A stretch of 64,000 nucleotides of DNA, taken from Lachnospiraceae bacterium. GTDB taxonomy: Bacteria > Bacillota > Clostridia > Lachnospirales > Lachnospiraceae. The stretch covers positions 62,001 to 126,000 of the forward strand of contig JAAWCE010000046.1 of NCBI GenBank assembly GCA_022793065.1, in the 5' to 3' direction. The position numbers were made by a program, and so were the translations under genes. The notes beneath the pieces were generated by a model. It was given only the letters and a program-made list of their open reading frames with translations, made no database searches and was not told the DNA's origin. This document shows positions 1 through 8,214 of the stretch, piece after piece; the first letter of the stretch is position 1, and each line of letters begins with the position of its first letter.

Positions 1-2
1 TG

Positions 3-1829
3 CATGATTTGAATGTGTGTTCTCAGAAGGGACTTGTGGAGATGTTCGATGCTTCCATAGGTGCGGGCAGCGTATTGATGCCCTATGGAGGGAAACATCA
101 GTTGACGGAAACTCAGGCGATGGTGGCAAAGCTGCCTGTGCAGGAGGGAAAGACCGACACGGTGACTATGATGAGTTTTGGATTTGATCCATATTTGTCT
201 TCCTGGAGTCCCTATCATGGTGCAATTTATGCGGTGGTAGAGTCCATGGCAAAGATTGTGGCCAACGGCGGTGATTTTTCCAGAATTCGCTTTACATTTC
301 AGGAGTATTTCCGCAGGATGACAGAGGACCCTGCACGTTGGAGCCAGCCTTTTTCCGCACTGTTGGGGGCTTATGATGCGCAGATGGGTTTTGGGCTGCC
401 GTCCATTGGCGGTAAGGATAGTATGTCGGGGACTTTTAATGAGATTGATGTGCCGCCCACACTGGTTTCTTTTGCGGTAAATATAGCCAAACACCAGGAT
501 ATTGTGACGCCGGAATTGAAGGAAGCGGGGAATGTGCTGGTTCGGTTTAAGATAGAGAAGGATGAATATGATATTCCCTTATATCAGGAGGTTGCAAAAC
601 TCTATGATGATATTCTGCGGCTTGAGCAGGAGAAAAAGGTGGTTTCCGCTTATGCGCTGGATGCAAAAGGCGTGGCGGCAGCAATTTCCAAAATGGCTTT
701 TGGCAACGGACTGGGTGTAAAGATTGCAAATCATGTGACCGTTGAGGAGTTATTCGGTAATGGATTGGGAGACATTTTGGCGGAAGTGCCGGAAGAAAAA
801 CTGCGGGAAGTTACGGAGTCTGTTGATGATAGTTTTGTGGTGATAGGAACAATCACCAAAGAGCCGGTATTTTCTTATGGCGATGTGGCGATTACCATGG
901 AAGAAGCGCTGGAAGCATGGACTTCCAAGTTAGAGAAGGTGTTTGCCACCAAAGCTGTGAAGGAGAAAAAAGCTGTCAACAGCGATTGCTATAAGGCGGA
1001 TAGGGTTTATGTGTGCAGGAATAAGGTGGCAAAGCCAACGGTATTTATTCCTGTATTTCCTGGAACCAATTGTGAGTATGACAGTGCCAGGGCATTTGAG
1101 CGTGCAGGGGCTAGTGTGGTTACGAAAGTATTCCGAAATCTAAGTGCTGAGGATATTCGGTATTCCGTAGAAGAATTTGCAGGTGCCATTGCCCAGGCGC
1201 AGATTATTATGTTTCCAGGCGGTTTTTCGGCTGGGGATGAGCCGGACGGAAGCGCAAAGTTTTTTGCAACGGCTTTCCGCAATGCAAAAATGGAGGAAGC
1301 GGTAAAGGACTTACTGGAGAAGCGGGACGGCCTGGCGCTGGGGATTTGCAATGGGTTTCAGGCGCTTGTAAAGCTGGGACTGCTGCCCTATGGAGAGATT
1401 GTAGGGCAGAAGGAGGATTCCCCTACACTGACATACAATACCATTAATAGGCATATCTCTAAGATGGTATATACAAAGGTAGTGTCCAACAAGTCTCCCT
1501 GGCTGCAAAAGGCGGAACTGGGAGGGGTGTACTGTAATCCGGCTTCCCATGGAGAGGGCCGTTTTGTGGCGCCTCAGTCGTGGCTGGATGAATTGTTTGC
1601 AAATGGGCAGGTGGCTACACAATATTCCGATCAGGAGGGCAATGTATCCATGGATGAGGAATATAATATCAATGGTTCCTATGGGGCTATTGAAGGAATC
1701 ACTTCCCCTGACGGGCGATGCCTGGGTAAGATGGCTCATTCCGAGAGACGGGATGAGGCAGTGGCCAAGAATATCTATGGAGAGCAGGATATTAGAATAT
1801 TTGAGTCAGGTGTGGCTTATTTTAGATAG
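3..1829 (+). CDS. purL: Phosphoribosylformylglycinamidine synthase, C-terminal part (cut by window edge)
   Basis: This enzyme makes FGAM from FGAR, ATP and glutamine in de novo purine synthesis. The reading frame is open to the left edge (codons from base 3), so about half of a normal ~1250-residue fused PurL is present. The first half of the visible part is the AIR-synthase-like C domain (GGKDSMSGTF near residue 135). The last ~260 residues are the class I glutamine amidotransferase: PVFPGTNCEYD, the nucleophile Cys in LGICNGFQ, and the His/Glu part in PASHGEGRFVAP. The PurQ-like domain is therefore fused, as in the clostridial/proteobacterial long form. A strong hairpin with a U-run follows the stop at once, so the transcript probably ends here. 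The TTG at base 9 is not a real start. Confidence 0.97.
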   Translation, partial: HDLNVCSQKGLVEMFDASIGAGSVLMPYGGKHQLTETQAMVAKLPVQEGKTDTVTMMSFGFDPYLSSWSPYHGAIYAVVESMAKIVANGGDFSRIRFTFQEYFRRMTEDPARWSQPFSALLGAYDAQMGFGLPSIGGKDSMSGTFNEIDVPPTLVSFAVNIAKHQDIVTPELKEAGNVLVRFKIEKDEYDIPLYQEVAKLYDDILRLEQEKKVVSAYALDAKGVAAAISKMAFGNGLGVKIANHVTVEELFGNGLGDILAEVPEEKLREVTESVDDSFVVIGTITKEPVFSYGDVAITMEEALEAWTSKLEKVFATKAVKEKKAVNSDCYKADRVYVCRNKVAKPTVFIPVFPGTNCEYDSARAFERAGASVVTKVFRNLSAEDIRYSVEEFAGAIAQAQIIMFPGGFSAGDEPDGSAKFFATAFRNAKMEEAVKDLLEKRDGLALGICNGFQALVKLGLLPYGEIVGQKEDSPTLTYNTINRHISKMVYTKVVSNKSPWLQKAELGGVYCNPASHGEGRFVAPQSWLDELFANGQVATQYSDQEGNVSMDEEYNINGSYGAIEGITSPDGRCLGKMAHSERRDEAVAKNIYGEQDIRIFESGVAYFR

Positions 1830-1846
1830 AATAAAGAAATAAATAG

Positions 1847-1890
1847 AACAGCCTTGAAGTGGAAGTCAGATTTCATTTTGAGGCTGTTTT
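1847..1890 (+). terminator. Intrinsic terminator of purL
   Basis: AACAGCCT at 1847-1854 pairs with AGGCTGTT at 1881-1888. The helix continues inward with several G-U pairs to a six-base loop at 1865-1870, giving about 18 base pairs, and the 3' arm ends in TTTT. It lies 18 bases after the purL stop. Confidence 0.75.
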
Positions 1891-1985
1891 GGCATAGTGC
1901 GATAGGGTTGTTTTTTACGCTGACAGACCTTGCAATCCTTGTGGGGTGATAGTATACTGGAGACAGGAAGAAAAAGGAGTACAAA

Positions 1986-2445
1986 ATGGCAAAGAAACAA
2001 GATTTACGACCGGATACAAAAACAATATAAATTTTTTAATATGATGCAAATAGTTTTGGATAAAAGCGCACCAAAGAATGAGACAAAGGAAAAAGTCATA
2101 AAATATGCAATGGAGCATAAAGTGGACAAAGCAGTGATTATGACAGTGGCGGGGGCAACAAACTGCAGGATTGATTATAACATGCTTGCTGGGAAAGGAG
2201 AAGTGGATATGTGTACCTTATTTGACGAAATAGCAAGGGAAAGTGAAATGAGAGGAAAGATACAGGGTAGAGCAGAAGGAAAAGCAGAAGGAAAAGCAGA
2301 GGGAAAAGCAGAAGGCATTATTGAAACAGGATTTGACTGTGGACTTTCTGAAAATGAAATTCTGGAAAGACTGCAATGTAAGTTGAATGTGTCTTTACAG
2401 ACGGCGCAGAGCTATATGGATCTATTTGGAAAACAGCTTGTATAA
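1986..2445 (+). pseudogene. Remnant of an Rpn/PD-(D/E)XK-type transposase-nuclease gene
   Basis: A well-placed ribosome binding site (AAAAAGGAG) precedes ATG 1986, which opens MAKKQDLRPDTKTI and stops at 2028-2030. In another frame an open stretch continues to 2445; its recognisable part begins near 2041 (MMQIVLDKSAPKNE). It has the C-terminal features of Rpn-family recombination-promoting nucleases: a CTLFDEIARE segment, a charged AEGK repeat tail and a final helical piece. The nuclease core that should lie between is missing, so an internal deletion plus frame change is likely. This is inference from the family's usual shape; the ~170-residue C-terminal piece might still be translated. Confidence 0.55.
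2272..2316 (+). repeat. 12-bp tandem repeat coding for AEGK
   Basis: The unit GCAGAAGGAAAA occurs at 2272-2283 and 2284-2295, with a one-base variant at 2296-2307 and a partial copy at 2308-2316. It encodes the repeated AEGK tail of the Rpn-type remnant; such tails commonly vary in copy number. Confidence 0.85.
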
Positions 2446-2544
2446 GAGTTATTGCTGCAAAAAGTTGAGATGTGATATATTAAGGGAAAGATGAGTGAGT
2501 ATTTCTTGTTTTTTAGTCCGGAGGTAGAAATTTTCGGTTTAGTT

Positions 2545-2553
2545 TGCTATACT
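2545..2553 (+). promoter_or_regulatory. Possible extended -10 promoter for the MoxR operon
   Basis: TGCTATACT is an extended -10 element (TGn plus TATACT) about 40 bases before the ATG at 2595. No convincing -35 is present at the usual distance, so this is a modest call. Confidence 0.4.
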
Positions 2554-2594
2554 TATTGGTAAATAAAAATAATTCAAAACGGAGAGGGAACGTT

Positions 2595-3707
2595 ATGGAG
2601 CAGGAATTTATAAAACCTCCTGTGGAGGTAAGATACAGGGAAGAGTTAGAAGCGCTGAAAGGCACTGATACGGGGAATAAGCCGGAAAATTGGCAGATGT
2701 CGCCAAAGGCGGTGAGGACTTTTATTCTGGGAAGTCCGAAGCCCATAGTGTACAAAGATAAGGAGTACTTGATTGAGAAAAAGTATCTGGGAAATGATGC
2801 GTTGGTGGAGCGCTGTATTGTGACTTTGGCGGGGAACAGGGGACTGATGTTGGTGGGAGAGCCAGGAACGGCCAAAACCATGCTTTCAGAGCTTCTCACC
2901 GCGGCCATCAGTGGAGTAAGTACCAATACCATTCAGGGTACGGCGGGAACTACAGAAGATATGATTAAATATTCCTGGAACTATGCGCTTCTTTTGGCAA
3001 AGGGACCCAGCAGAGAAGCACTTGTGCCGGCGCCATTGTATGTAGGAATGGAGCGGGGTATTTTGACCAGATTTGAAGAGATTACCAGAACGCCGGCGGA
3101 AATTCAGGACAGTTTAATCAGTGTGCTCAGTGATAAGGTGCTGAATGTACCAGAGCTTGGGGATGAAGGATTCCTGTTCGCAAAACAGGGATTTAATGTT
3201 ATTGGCACGGCAAATACCAGGGATAAGGGCGTCAATGAGATGAGTAGCGCCTTGAAGCGTCGTTTTAACTTTGAGACCGTAATGCCGGTTCGTGAAGCTG
3301 CCATGGAGAAGAAAATTATTGTCAACGAGGTAAATAAGCTGGCGGATGAGGCGCATATTGCCATGCAGGCAGACGAAGACGTGGCTGAGATTTTGGCGTC
3401 TACATATCATGAGCTGCGGGAGGGAGTTTCTTCCTATGGACATAGAATTGACAAGCCCTCTGCAGTGATGAGCACAGCAGAGGCGGTATCGGTGTATTAT
3501 CAGGCCATGATTACAGGTTATTATTATGGAGATGGGGAAATCAGTATGGATGCTTTGGTGCAAAATTTGGTGGGTGCCGTTTCCAAAGAAAATAAGGATG
3601 ATTTGGAGAAAGTAAAGGGATATTTCAACACGGTAATCAGAGATAAAAGCAGCAAAGAGGGTGGATTATGGAAAGAATATTACGAAGCAAGGAAATGGCT
3701 GAAATAA
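2595..3707 (+). CDS. MoxR-like AAA+ ATPase
   Basis: This is a 370-residue AAA+ ATPase of the MoxR/RavA kind. Walker A is GEPGTAKTM near residue 85, followed by TTEDMIKYSW, the Walker B-like ILTRFEEI near 155, a sensor-type IGTANTRDKGVNEMS and the arginine-bearing ALKRRFNFE. The ATG at 2595 is chosen because GGAGAGGG lies seven bases upstream; the frame is open further but has no better site. MoxR ATPases act as chaperone-like machines together with vWA proteins, and a vWA gene is two genes downstream. The gene overlaps the next by 40 bases, so the two are probably translationally coupled. Confidence 0.9.
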   Translation: MEQEFIKPPVEVRYREELEALKGTDTGNKPENWQMSPKAVRTFILGSPKPIVYKDKEYLIEKKYLGNDALVERCIVTLAGNRGLMLVGEPGTAKTMLSELLTAAISGVSTNTIQGTAGTTEDMIKYSWNYALLLAKGPSREALVPAPLYVGMERGILTRFEEITRTPAEIQDSLISVLSDKVLNVPELGDEGFLFAKQGFNVIGTANTRDKGVNEMSSALKRRFNFETVMPVREAAMEKKIIVNEVNKLADEAHIAMQADEDVAEILASTYHELREGVSSYGHRIDKPSAVMSTAEAVSVYYQAMITGYYYGDGEISMDALVQNLVGAVSKENKDDLEKVKGYFNTVIRDKSSKEGGLWKEYYEARKWLK

Positions 3708-6151
3708 TTCTGCTTCCGGTTCGTCACCACAGTCCGGCCTGTGCGTTACATATCAGCAGAATGATCGAGCACATGCAGCCCGGCGTGATCCTGGTGGAAG
3801 GGCCGGGCAATGCAAATTCTCTGGTTCCGGTCATGGTGCATGAAGATACAAAGGCGCCTTTTGCCATTTATTATTCTTATCATGACACCACAGGAATCAT
3901 TTCCGAAGAGAAAGAACATTACAGATGTTACTATCCATTTCTGGATTATTCTCCGGAATTGGCAGCATTGCGAACAGGAAAGCGCCTGGGAATTCCAACA
4001 GCGTTTATTGACCTTCCTTATGGGGATATTCTGGCCGCATCTCAGGAAGGCAAGGGATTGCTGAAAAGGGAAGAGGAAAAAAATAATTATAATGATGATT
4101 ATCTGCTTTCGAGAAATGATTACTTGAGGCAGTTGTGCGAGAAGACAGGGCTGCGCAGTTTTGATGAATTTTGGGAGAAGTATTTTGAACTGAATGGATT
4201 GCGGGAAGACAGCGAGAAATGGTTTTCTAATTTGCTGATGTATTGTGCGCTGGCCAGAGAAAATACGCCGGAAGAGGTAATGTGGGAAGATGGATGTCTG
4301 GCCAGAGAGAAGCATATGGCGGAACAGATTCAGGAATATGCGAAAAAAGAGAGTGCTTCGGGAAAGCCGGTGTTAGTTGTCACCGGAGGATTTCACACGC
4401 CTGGACTGATGACTTTGTTGGGAGCCGAGTGTGGATGTTTGACGAAAATATCTACAGGTTTGTCCGACATAAAGTATGAGGAGGTGTCTTCCGACGCAGG
4501 AACAGGCAAGGGGGCGCAGGCTGCAAAGGATATACAGTCGGTTAAAAAAGTTCCGGAGAAGGACCAGGGCGTCTATGTCATGCCCTATTCCATGGAAGCG
4601 GCGGACGCATTGAACGGTTATGCCAGCGGAATGCCCTTTCCTGGATTTTATCAGAAAATATGGCAAAATCTACAGGAGACGGAGACGCCATATGAAAATG
4701 CAGTGTTGGATTTTATTGTATCTTCTGGAAAAGAGACCAGAAAGAAAGAGGGAAATCTGTCCACTTATGATGAAATCTGTGCCTGTGCTATGGCCAGAGG
4801 GCTTGCGGGGCTGCGGGGAAAGCAGGAACCTGGAGCATATGAGCTGATGGATGTGGTGTTGTCTTCCTTTATCAAAGGGGAGTGTAATATGGCTTCCGAC
4901 ACCCCTATGCGTATTTTGCGGAAACAGATGACAGGAAACGCCATAGGCGAATTGTGCCGCAGTGCGGATGTGCCTCCCATTATCTATGATTTTCAGACAG
5001 AATGTAAAAAATATAATTTAAAAACCACATCTACCCTGGAAACAGAAGTAACACTGTCTATTTTTTCCAGTCGAAAACACAGACAGACCAGTATGCTGCT
5101 AAATCGTCTGTTTTTTTTGGATACTACATTTGCCAGAAAGGTTAAAGGGCCCAATCTCCAGTTGAAAAAAGATAGAAATCTGTTGCGGGAAATATGGAAA
5201 TATAAGTGGAGTGCCCAAGTGAATTCTGCGCTGATTGATGTGTCCGTGTACGGTGCTACCATAGAAGAGGCTGCCACAGGACTTGTGAAGGAGGAACTGA
5301 AAAAGGAACTGGGGGCAAAGGAAAGCGCGATTTTGTTGACGAGAGTTTTTGAGATGGGGCTGAAGGAACAGATGGTGTCTGTGTATGAGAGAGTGCATGA
5401 ACAGATGCTTTCAGATGCAGATTTCTATTCCATAGCCGAAGCGCTGAAATCTCTGCTGATGATGGATGAACTTTCCATTTTGTATGAATCGAAAATGGAA
5501 TTTGGCATGTTAATCCGACTGGGATGTCGGAAACTGATTACATTGCTTCCATCTATGACACGGATTAAGGATGAGGATTTGGACCAATGTATGAATGCAT
5601 TAAAACTTCTGTATCAGTTGACCGGGCGTGATACGGACAGCCAGTTGGCACAGGAGAGGGAAGCATATTATGAAGCTTTGGAAAGGATGAGCCAGGATGG
5701 GGAAATACATGGGGGGCTGAACGGCTGTATCCATGGTATTCTATATGGCGGCGGGCAGGAGACTGCGGAAGAGGTAGAGATGATTTGCCGTGGATATCTC
5801 ACAGGAACCAGCGAACAACTTTTCTGTACAGCACAATTTTTCAGAGGATTGTTTTTTACGGCTAGAGATTTGGTGTTTATGGGAAATCAGTTTATGGAAA
5901 TGTTGGATGAATTCTTTGGACGTGTGTCAGAAGAGGAATTTATGGAACTTTTACCGGAACTGCATATGGCGTTTACGTATTTTACTCCCAGAGAAGTAAA
6001 TAAGATTGCAGCAAGGGTGGCTGCATACCATGGGAAAAAGGAAGATATTCTGGCGAGAAAGGTCGTTCTTCCGGAGTGGTATACTTATGGGAAAGAAATG
6101 GATGCTTATGTAAAGGACAGGATGAAGGGCGGTGAGGCGCAGGATGAGTGA
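3668..6151 (+). CDS. DUF5682-like protein of the MoxR-vWA operon
   Basis: This is an 827-residue soluble protein. The N-terminal third has LLPVRHHSPACALH, VEGPGNANSL and VVTGGFHTPGL, the arrangement I associate with DUF5682 proteins, which are encoded beside MoxR ATPases and vWA proteins. The spaced His and Glu residues recall the TraB/ChaN/erythromycin-esterase fold, but that link is inference. The remainder is helical and not recognised. The start at 3668 has GAGGGTGG at good distance; the inner ATG at 3695 has a Shine-Dalgarno that is too close. It overlaps the ATPase gene by 40 bases and the vWA gene by eight. Known role: unknown; probably a partner or substrate of the ATPase. Confidence 0.75.
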   Translation: MERILRSKEMAEIILLPVRHHSPACALHISRMIEHMQPGVILVEGPGNANSLVPVMVHEDTKAPFAIYYSYHDTTGIISEEKEHYRCYYPFLDYSPELAALRTGKRLGIPTAFIDLPYGDILAASQEGKGLLKREEEKNNYNDDYLLSRNDYLRQLCEKTGLRSFDEFWEKYFELNGLREDSEKWFSNLLMYCALARENTPEEVMWEDGCLAREKHMAEQIQEYAKKESASGKPVLVVTGGFHTPGLMTLLGAECGCLTKISTGLSDIKYEEVSSDAGTGKGAQAAKDIQSVKKVPEKDQGVYVMPYSMEAADALNGYASGMPFPGFYQKIWQNLQETETPYENAVLDFIVSSGKETRKKEGNLSTYDEICACAMARGLAGLRGKQEPGAYELMDVVLSSFIKGECNMASDTPMRILRKQMTGNAIGELCRSADVPPIIYDFQTECKKYNLKTTSTLETEVTLSIFSSRKHRQTSMLLNRLFFLDTTFARKVKGPNLQLKKDRNLLREIWKYKWSAQVNSALIDVSVYGATIEEAATGLVKEELKKELGAKESAILLTRVFEMGLKEQMVSVYERVHEQMLSDADFYSIAEALKSLLMMDELSILYESKMEFGMLIRLGCRKLITLLPSMTRIKDEDLDQCMNALKLLYQLTGRDTDSQLAQEREAYYEALERMSQDGEIHGGLNGCIHGILYGGGQETAEEVEMICRGYLTGTSEQLFCTAQFFRGLFFTARDLVFMGNQFMEMLDEFFGRVSEEEFMELLPELHMAFTYFTPREVNKIAARVAAYHGKKEDILARKVVLPEWYTYGKEMDAYVKDRMKGGEAQDE

Positions 6152-7280
6152 TGAACAGGAGGTTTTAAACCGCTGGAGGCTGGTGTTGGGAAAGTTTTCG
6201 GAGGAACAGATTTCGTTTTCCGAAGGAAATGCCCAGCTTATGGAGATGGAAGATGTACTGGATTATTTGTATTCCAGAGAATACGGAGAAGAACAAGAGC
6301 TGCGGAAAGAAAGGAAAGGGGGCAGTGAGGGTTCCAAGCTTACCATTCCTCATTGGTTACGCCAGATGAAAAAGTTATTTCCAAAACGCACGGTGGAAAT
6401 TATGGAGCGTCATGCGTTGGAAAAATATGGAATGACAGAACTTTTGACCGACCCGGAGGTGCTGCGGAAACTAGAACCCAATAAGGAGCTTCTTAAGACT
6501 ATTTTGGAATTGAAGCACATGATGAAGGGAGAAGTACTGACGCTGGCCAGAGAAATTGTAAAAAAGGTTGCGGACGAAATTACAAGAAAGCTGGAAAGAG
6601 AGGTAAGAGCATCCTTTTTCGGCCAGATTAACCGCAATTCCAGCAGTCCGGTCAAATCGGCTAGAAACCTGGATATAAAGAAAACCATCCGTATGAATTT
6701 GAAGAATTATGACAAAAACAGCGGCGAGGACGGGCAGTTAATTCTGAAGAATGTGTACTTTAATTCCCGAATGAAGAAATATAATCAGTGGAGGGTGATT
6801 GTATGTGTGGACGAAAGCGGTTCCATGCTGGATTCTGTGATTCACAGTGCAATTATGGCCGGAATTTTTGCAAGGCTGCCCATGTTGGATACCAAACTTG
6901 TGATATTTGATACCAATGTGGTAGACTTAAGCGGGTATGTGGATGACCCGGTGGAAGTGCTGATGAGTGTTCAATTGGGAGGCGGGACGAATATTGCCAG
7001 GGCGCTTGCCTATTGTGAAGGACTGATTGATTTTCCCTTTCGTACAATGCTGGTGTTGGTAACGGATTTATATGAAGGGGGCGGATATCATAATTTGTAC
7101 AGTGTATCCAAAGGCATTATTGAAAGCGGGGCAAAGCTTGTGGTGTTGACCGCCCTTGATATGGAGGCGACGCCCAATTATGATAAAAATGCTGCCGCTG
7201 TGCTTGCGGATATGGGAGCCTTTGTGGGAGCTATGACACCGGAAGCACTGTCGGAATGGATTGGTAAGGTGATTGCGTAA
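6144..7280 (+). CDS. Cytoplasmic vWA-domain protein, MoxR partner
   Basis: A 378-residue protein without a signal peptide. The first ~210 residues are charged and helical (including KLEREVRASFFGQ). The C-terminal half is a von Willebrand A domain with an intact metal-binding MIDAS: VCVDESGSM near 220, GGGTNIARA near 275 and VTDLYEGGG near 300. The start at 6144 has GGTGAGG upstream and overlaps the previous stop by eight bases, a typical coupling arrangement. vWA proteins encoded with MoxR ATPases usually present clients or partners to the ATPase; with the DUF5682-like protein this makes a three-component set. The SWIM zinc-finger protein often seen beside such sets is absent here. Confidence 0.88.
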   Translation: MSDEQEVLNRWRLVLGKFSEEQISFSEGNAQLMEMEDVLDYLYSREYGEEQELRKERKGGSEGSKLTIPHWLRQMKKLFPKRTVEIMERHALEKYGMTELLTDPEVLRKLEPNKELLKTILELKHMMKGEVLTLAREIVKKVADEITRKLEREVRASFFGQINRNSSSPVKSARNLDIKKTIRMNLKNYDKNSGEDGQLILKNVYFNSRMKKYNQWRVIVCVDESGSMLDSVIHSAIMAGIFARLPMLDTKLVIFDTNVVDLSGYVDDPVEVLMSVQLGGGTNIARALAYCEGLIDFPFRTMLVLVTDLYEGGGYHNLYSVSKGIIESGAKLVVLTALDMEATPNYDKNAAAVLADMGAFVGAMTPEALSEWIGKVIA

Positions 7281-7327
7281 GCGCTGTATTTATGCAATGA
7301 GTTTGAAAAGTGGATGAGGAGGAAAAT

Positions 7328-7765
7328 ATGGAATATCATTTCTATGGCTGGGAAAATGAGGTGATAAAACCAATTCATGACAAATATCAAAATATTCATT
7401 CTCCCAGGGATTTGTACGACAAATTATCCGGCATCTGGTGTGCAGACACCTGCGCTCCCAGGATGCGGCATCTGTGGACGAAAGAAAATAAAACAAAGGG
7501 ACAGTGCTCTATTACTGCTTTTTTGGCGCAAGATATTTTCGGAGGAGAAGTGTATGGTATTCCTTTGGAAGACGGTTCTGTTCATTGTTATAATGTGGTT
7601 GGGGGCTGCTGTTTTGATTTGACAAGTGAACAGTTTGGGGACAGGGCAAAGGAATTGGTATATGAGGATCATCCCCAACAGTTTAGGGAAGTACATTTTG
7701 CCAAGAAAGAAAAGAGAATTCGATATGAGATGTTGCAAGAGGCATTGGAAAAGATGTTGATGTAG
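7328..7765 (+). CDS. YunG-like protein
   Basis: A 145-residue protein with the pattern of the Bacillus YunG family: IWCADTCAPR, WTKENKTKGQCSITAF, DIFGGEVYG, HCYNVVGGCCFDLTSEQF. The conserved Cys, His and Asp residues look like an active or metal site, but no function is established that I know of. The ATG at 7328 has GAGGAGG seven bases upstream. It starts 47 bases after the vWA gene and may be the last gene of the MoxR operon; a terminator-like hairpin follows about 80 bases downstream. Confidence 0.7.
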   Translation: MEYHFYGWENEVIKPIHDKYQNIHSPRDLYDKLSGIWCADTCAPRMRHLWTKENKTKGQCSITAFLAQDIFGGEVYGIPLEDGSVHCYNVVGGCCFDLTSEQFGDRAKELVYEDHPQQFREVHFAKKEKRIRYEMLQEALEKMLM

Positions 7766-7845
7766 CGGGAACAGAAAGCTGCCATTTATTATCTTTTGCT
7801 GTAGTCAATATATAGAATAGGGAAATAGGATTTATAAGGGTATAT

Positions 7846-7894
7846 AAAACCGGAAGGATTTAAGCAAAGAGACTGCTAAGATTCTTCCGGTTTT
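7846..7894 (+). terminator. Terminator-like hairpin after the MoxR operon
   Basis: AAAACCGGAAG at 7846-7856 pairs perfectly with CTTCCGGTTTT at 7884-7894. A smaller stem (AGCA/TGCT) can form inside the 27-base loop. The arms begin with A4 and end with T4, so it could work in both directions. Confidence 0.7.
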
Positions 7895-8026
7895 ATTATG
7901 GAGTAAGATCATTTTGGTAGTTTTGGACGGAAGAATATATTTCAGCAGTTGTTGGGAACAAATCTTGTCGAATTTAGATATAATTAGTCGTTTGTCGCGA
8001 ATATAGTGCGTATACCAACAAATTAT

Positions 8027-8054
8027 ATACAAAAATTTATAATTTTTGTATAAT
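8027..8054 (+). promoter_or_regulatory. Inverted repeat overlapping a -10 box, candidate operator
   Basis: ATACAAAAATT (8027-8037) and AATTTTTGTAT (8041-8051) form a perfect 11-bp inverted repeat with a three-base spacer. The right arm runs into TATAAT (8049-8054). No clear -35 is seen. It lies about 160 bases before the LytTR gene and may be where that operon is started and controlled; an alternative is a weak terminator hairpin. Confidence 0.4.
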
Positions 8055-8214
8055 CACATGAAGAAATATTTATAGTATTGAGAGTAGAGTGTCACTATGA
8101 TGGTATGATGGTGAATGTTATGAAAGATTTGGGAGGTAGGAAATACTCTGCTTTTATATAAATTGATATGAAAGTAATTGAATTAAAGTAAGAATAACAA
8201 AAAGGGGAATTGTG

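Larger units (their letters stand above)
7766..8214. other. Intergenic region between the two vWA operons
   Basis: This stretch of 449 bases is AT-rich. It holds a terminator-like hairpin (7846-7894), a perfect 11-bp inverted repeat overlapping a TATAAT (8027-8054) and a short open frame at 8105-8161 that I do not accept as a gene. No RNA gene was recognised. Confidence 0.6.

Noticed and set aside
1930..2040. N-terminal extension of the Rpn-type remnant from 1930
   Set aside because: The residues are unlike the family and the stretch crosses the proper start and ribosome site at 1986 in another frame.
1930..2118. Opposite-strand open frames around the Rpn remnant
   Set aside because: They are AT-rich shadow frames without ribosome sites or family patterns.
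8105..8161. 18-codon open frame starting MMVNVMKDLGG before the LytTR gene, a possible signal peptide gene
   Set aside because: The upstream ribosome site is weak, and there is no export or processing gene nearby. LytTR regulators are often tied to peptides, so I note it but cannot support it.
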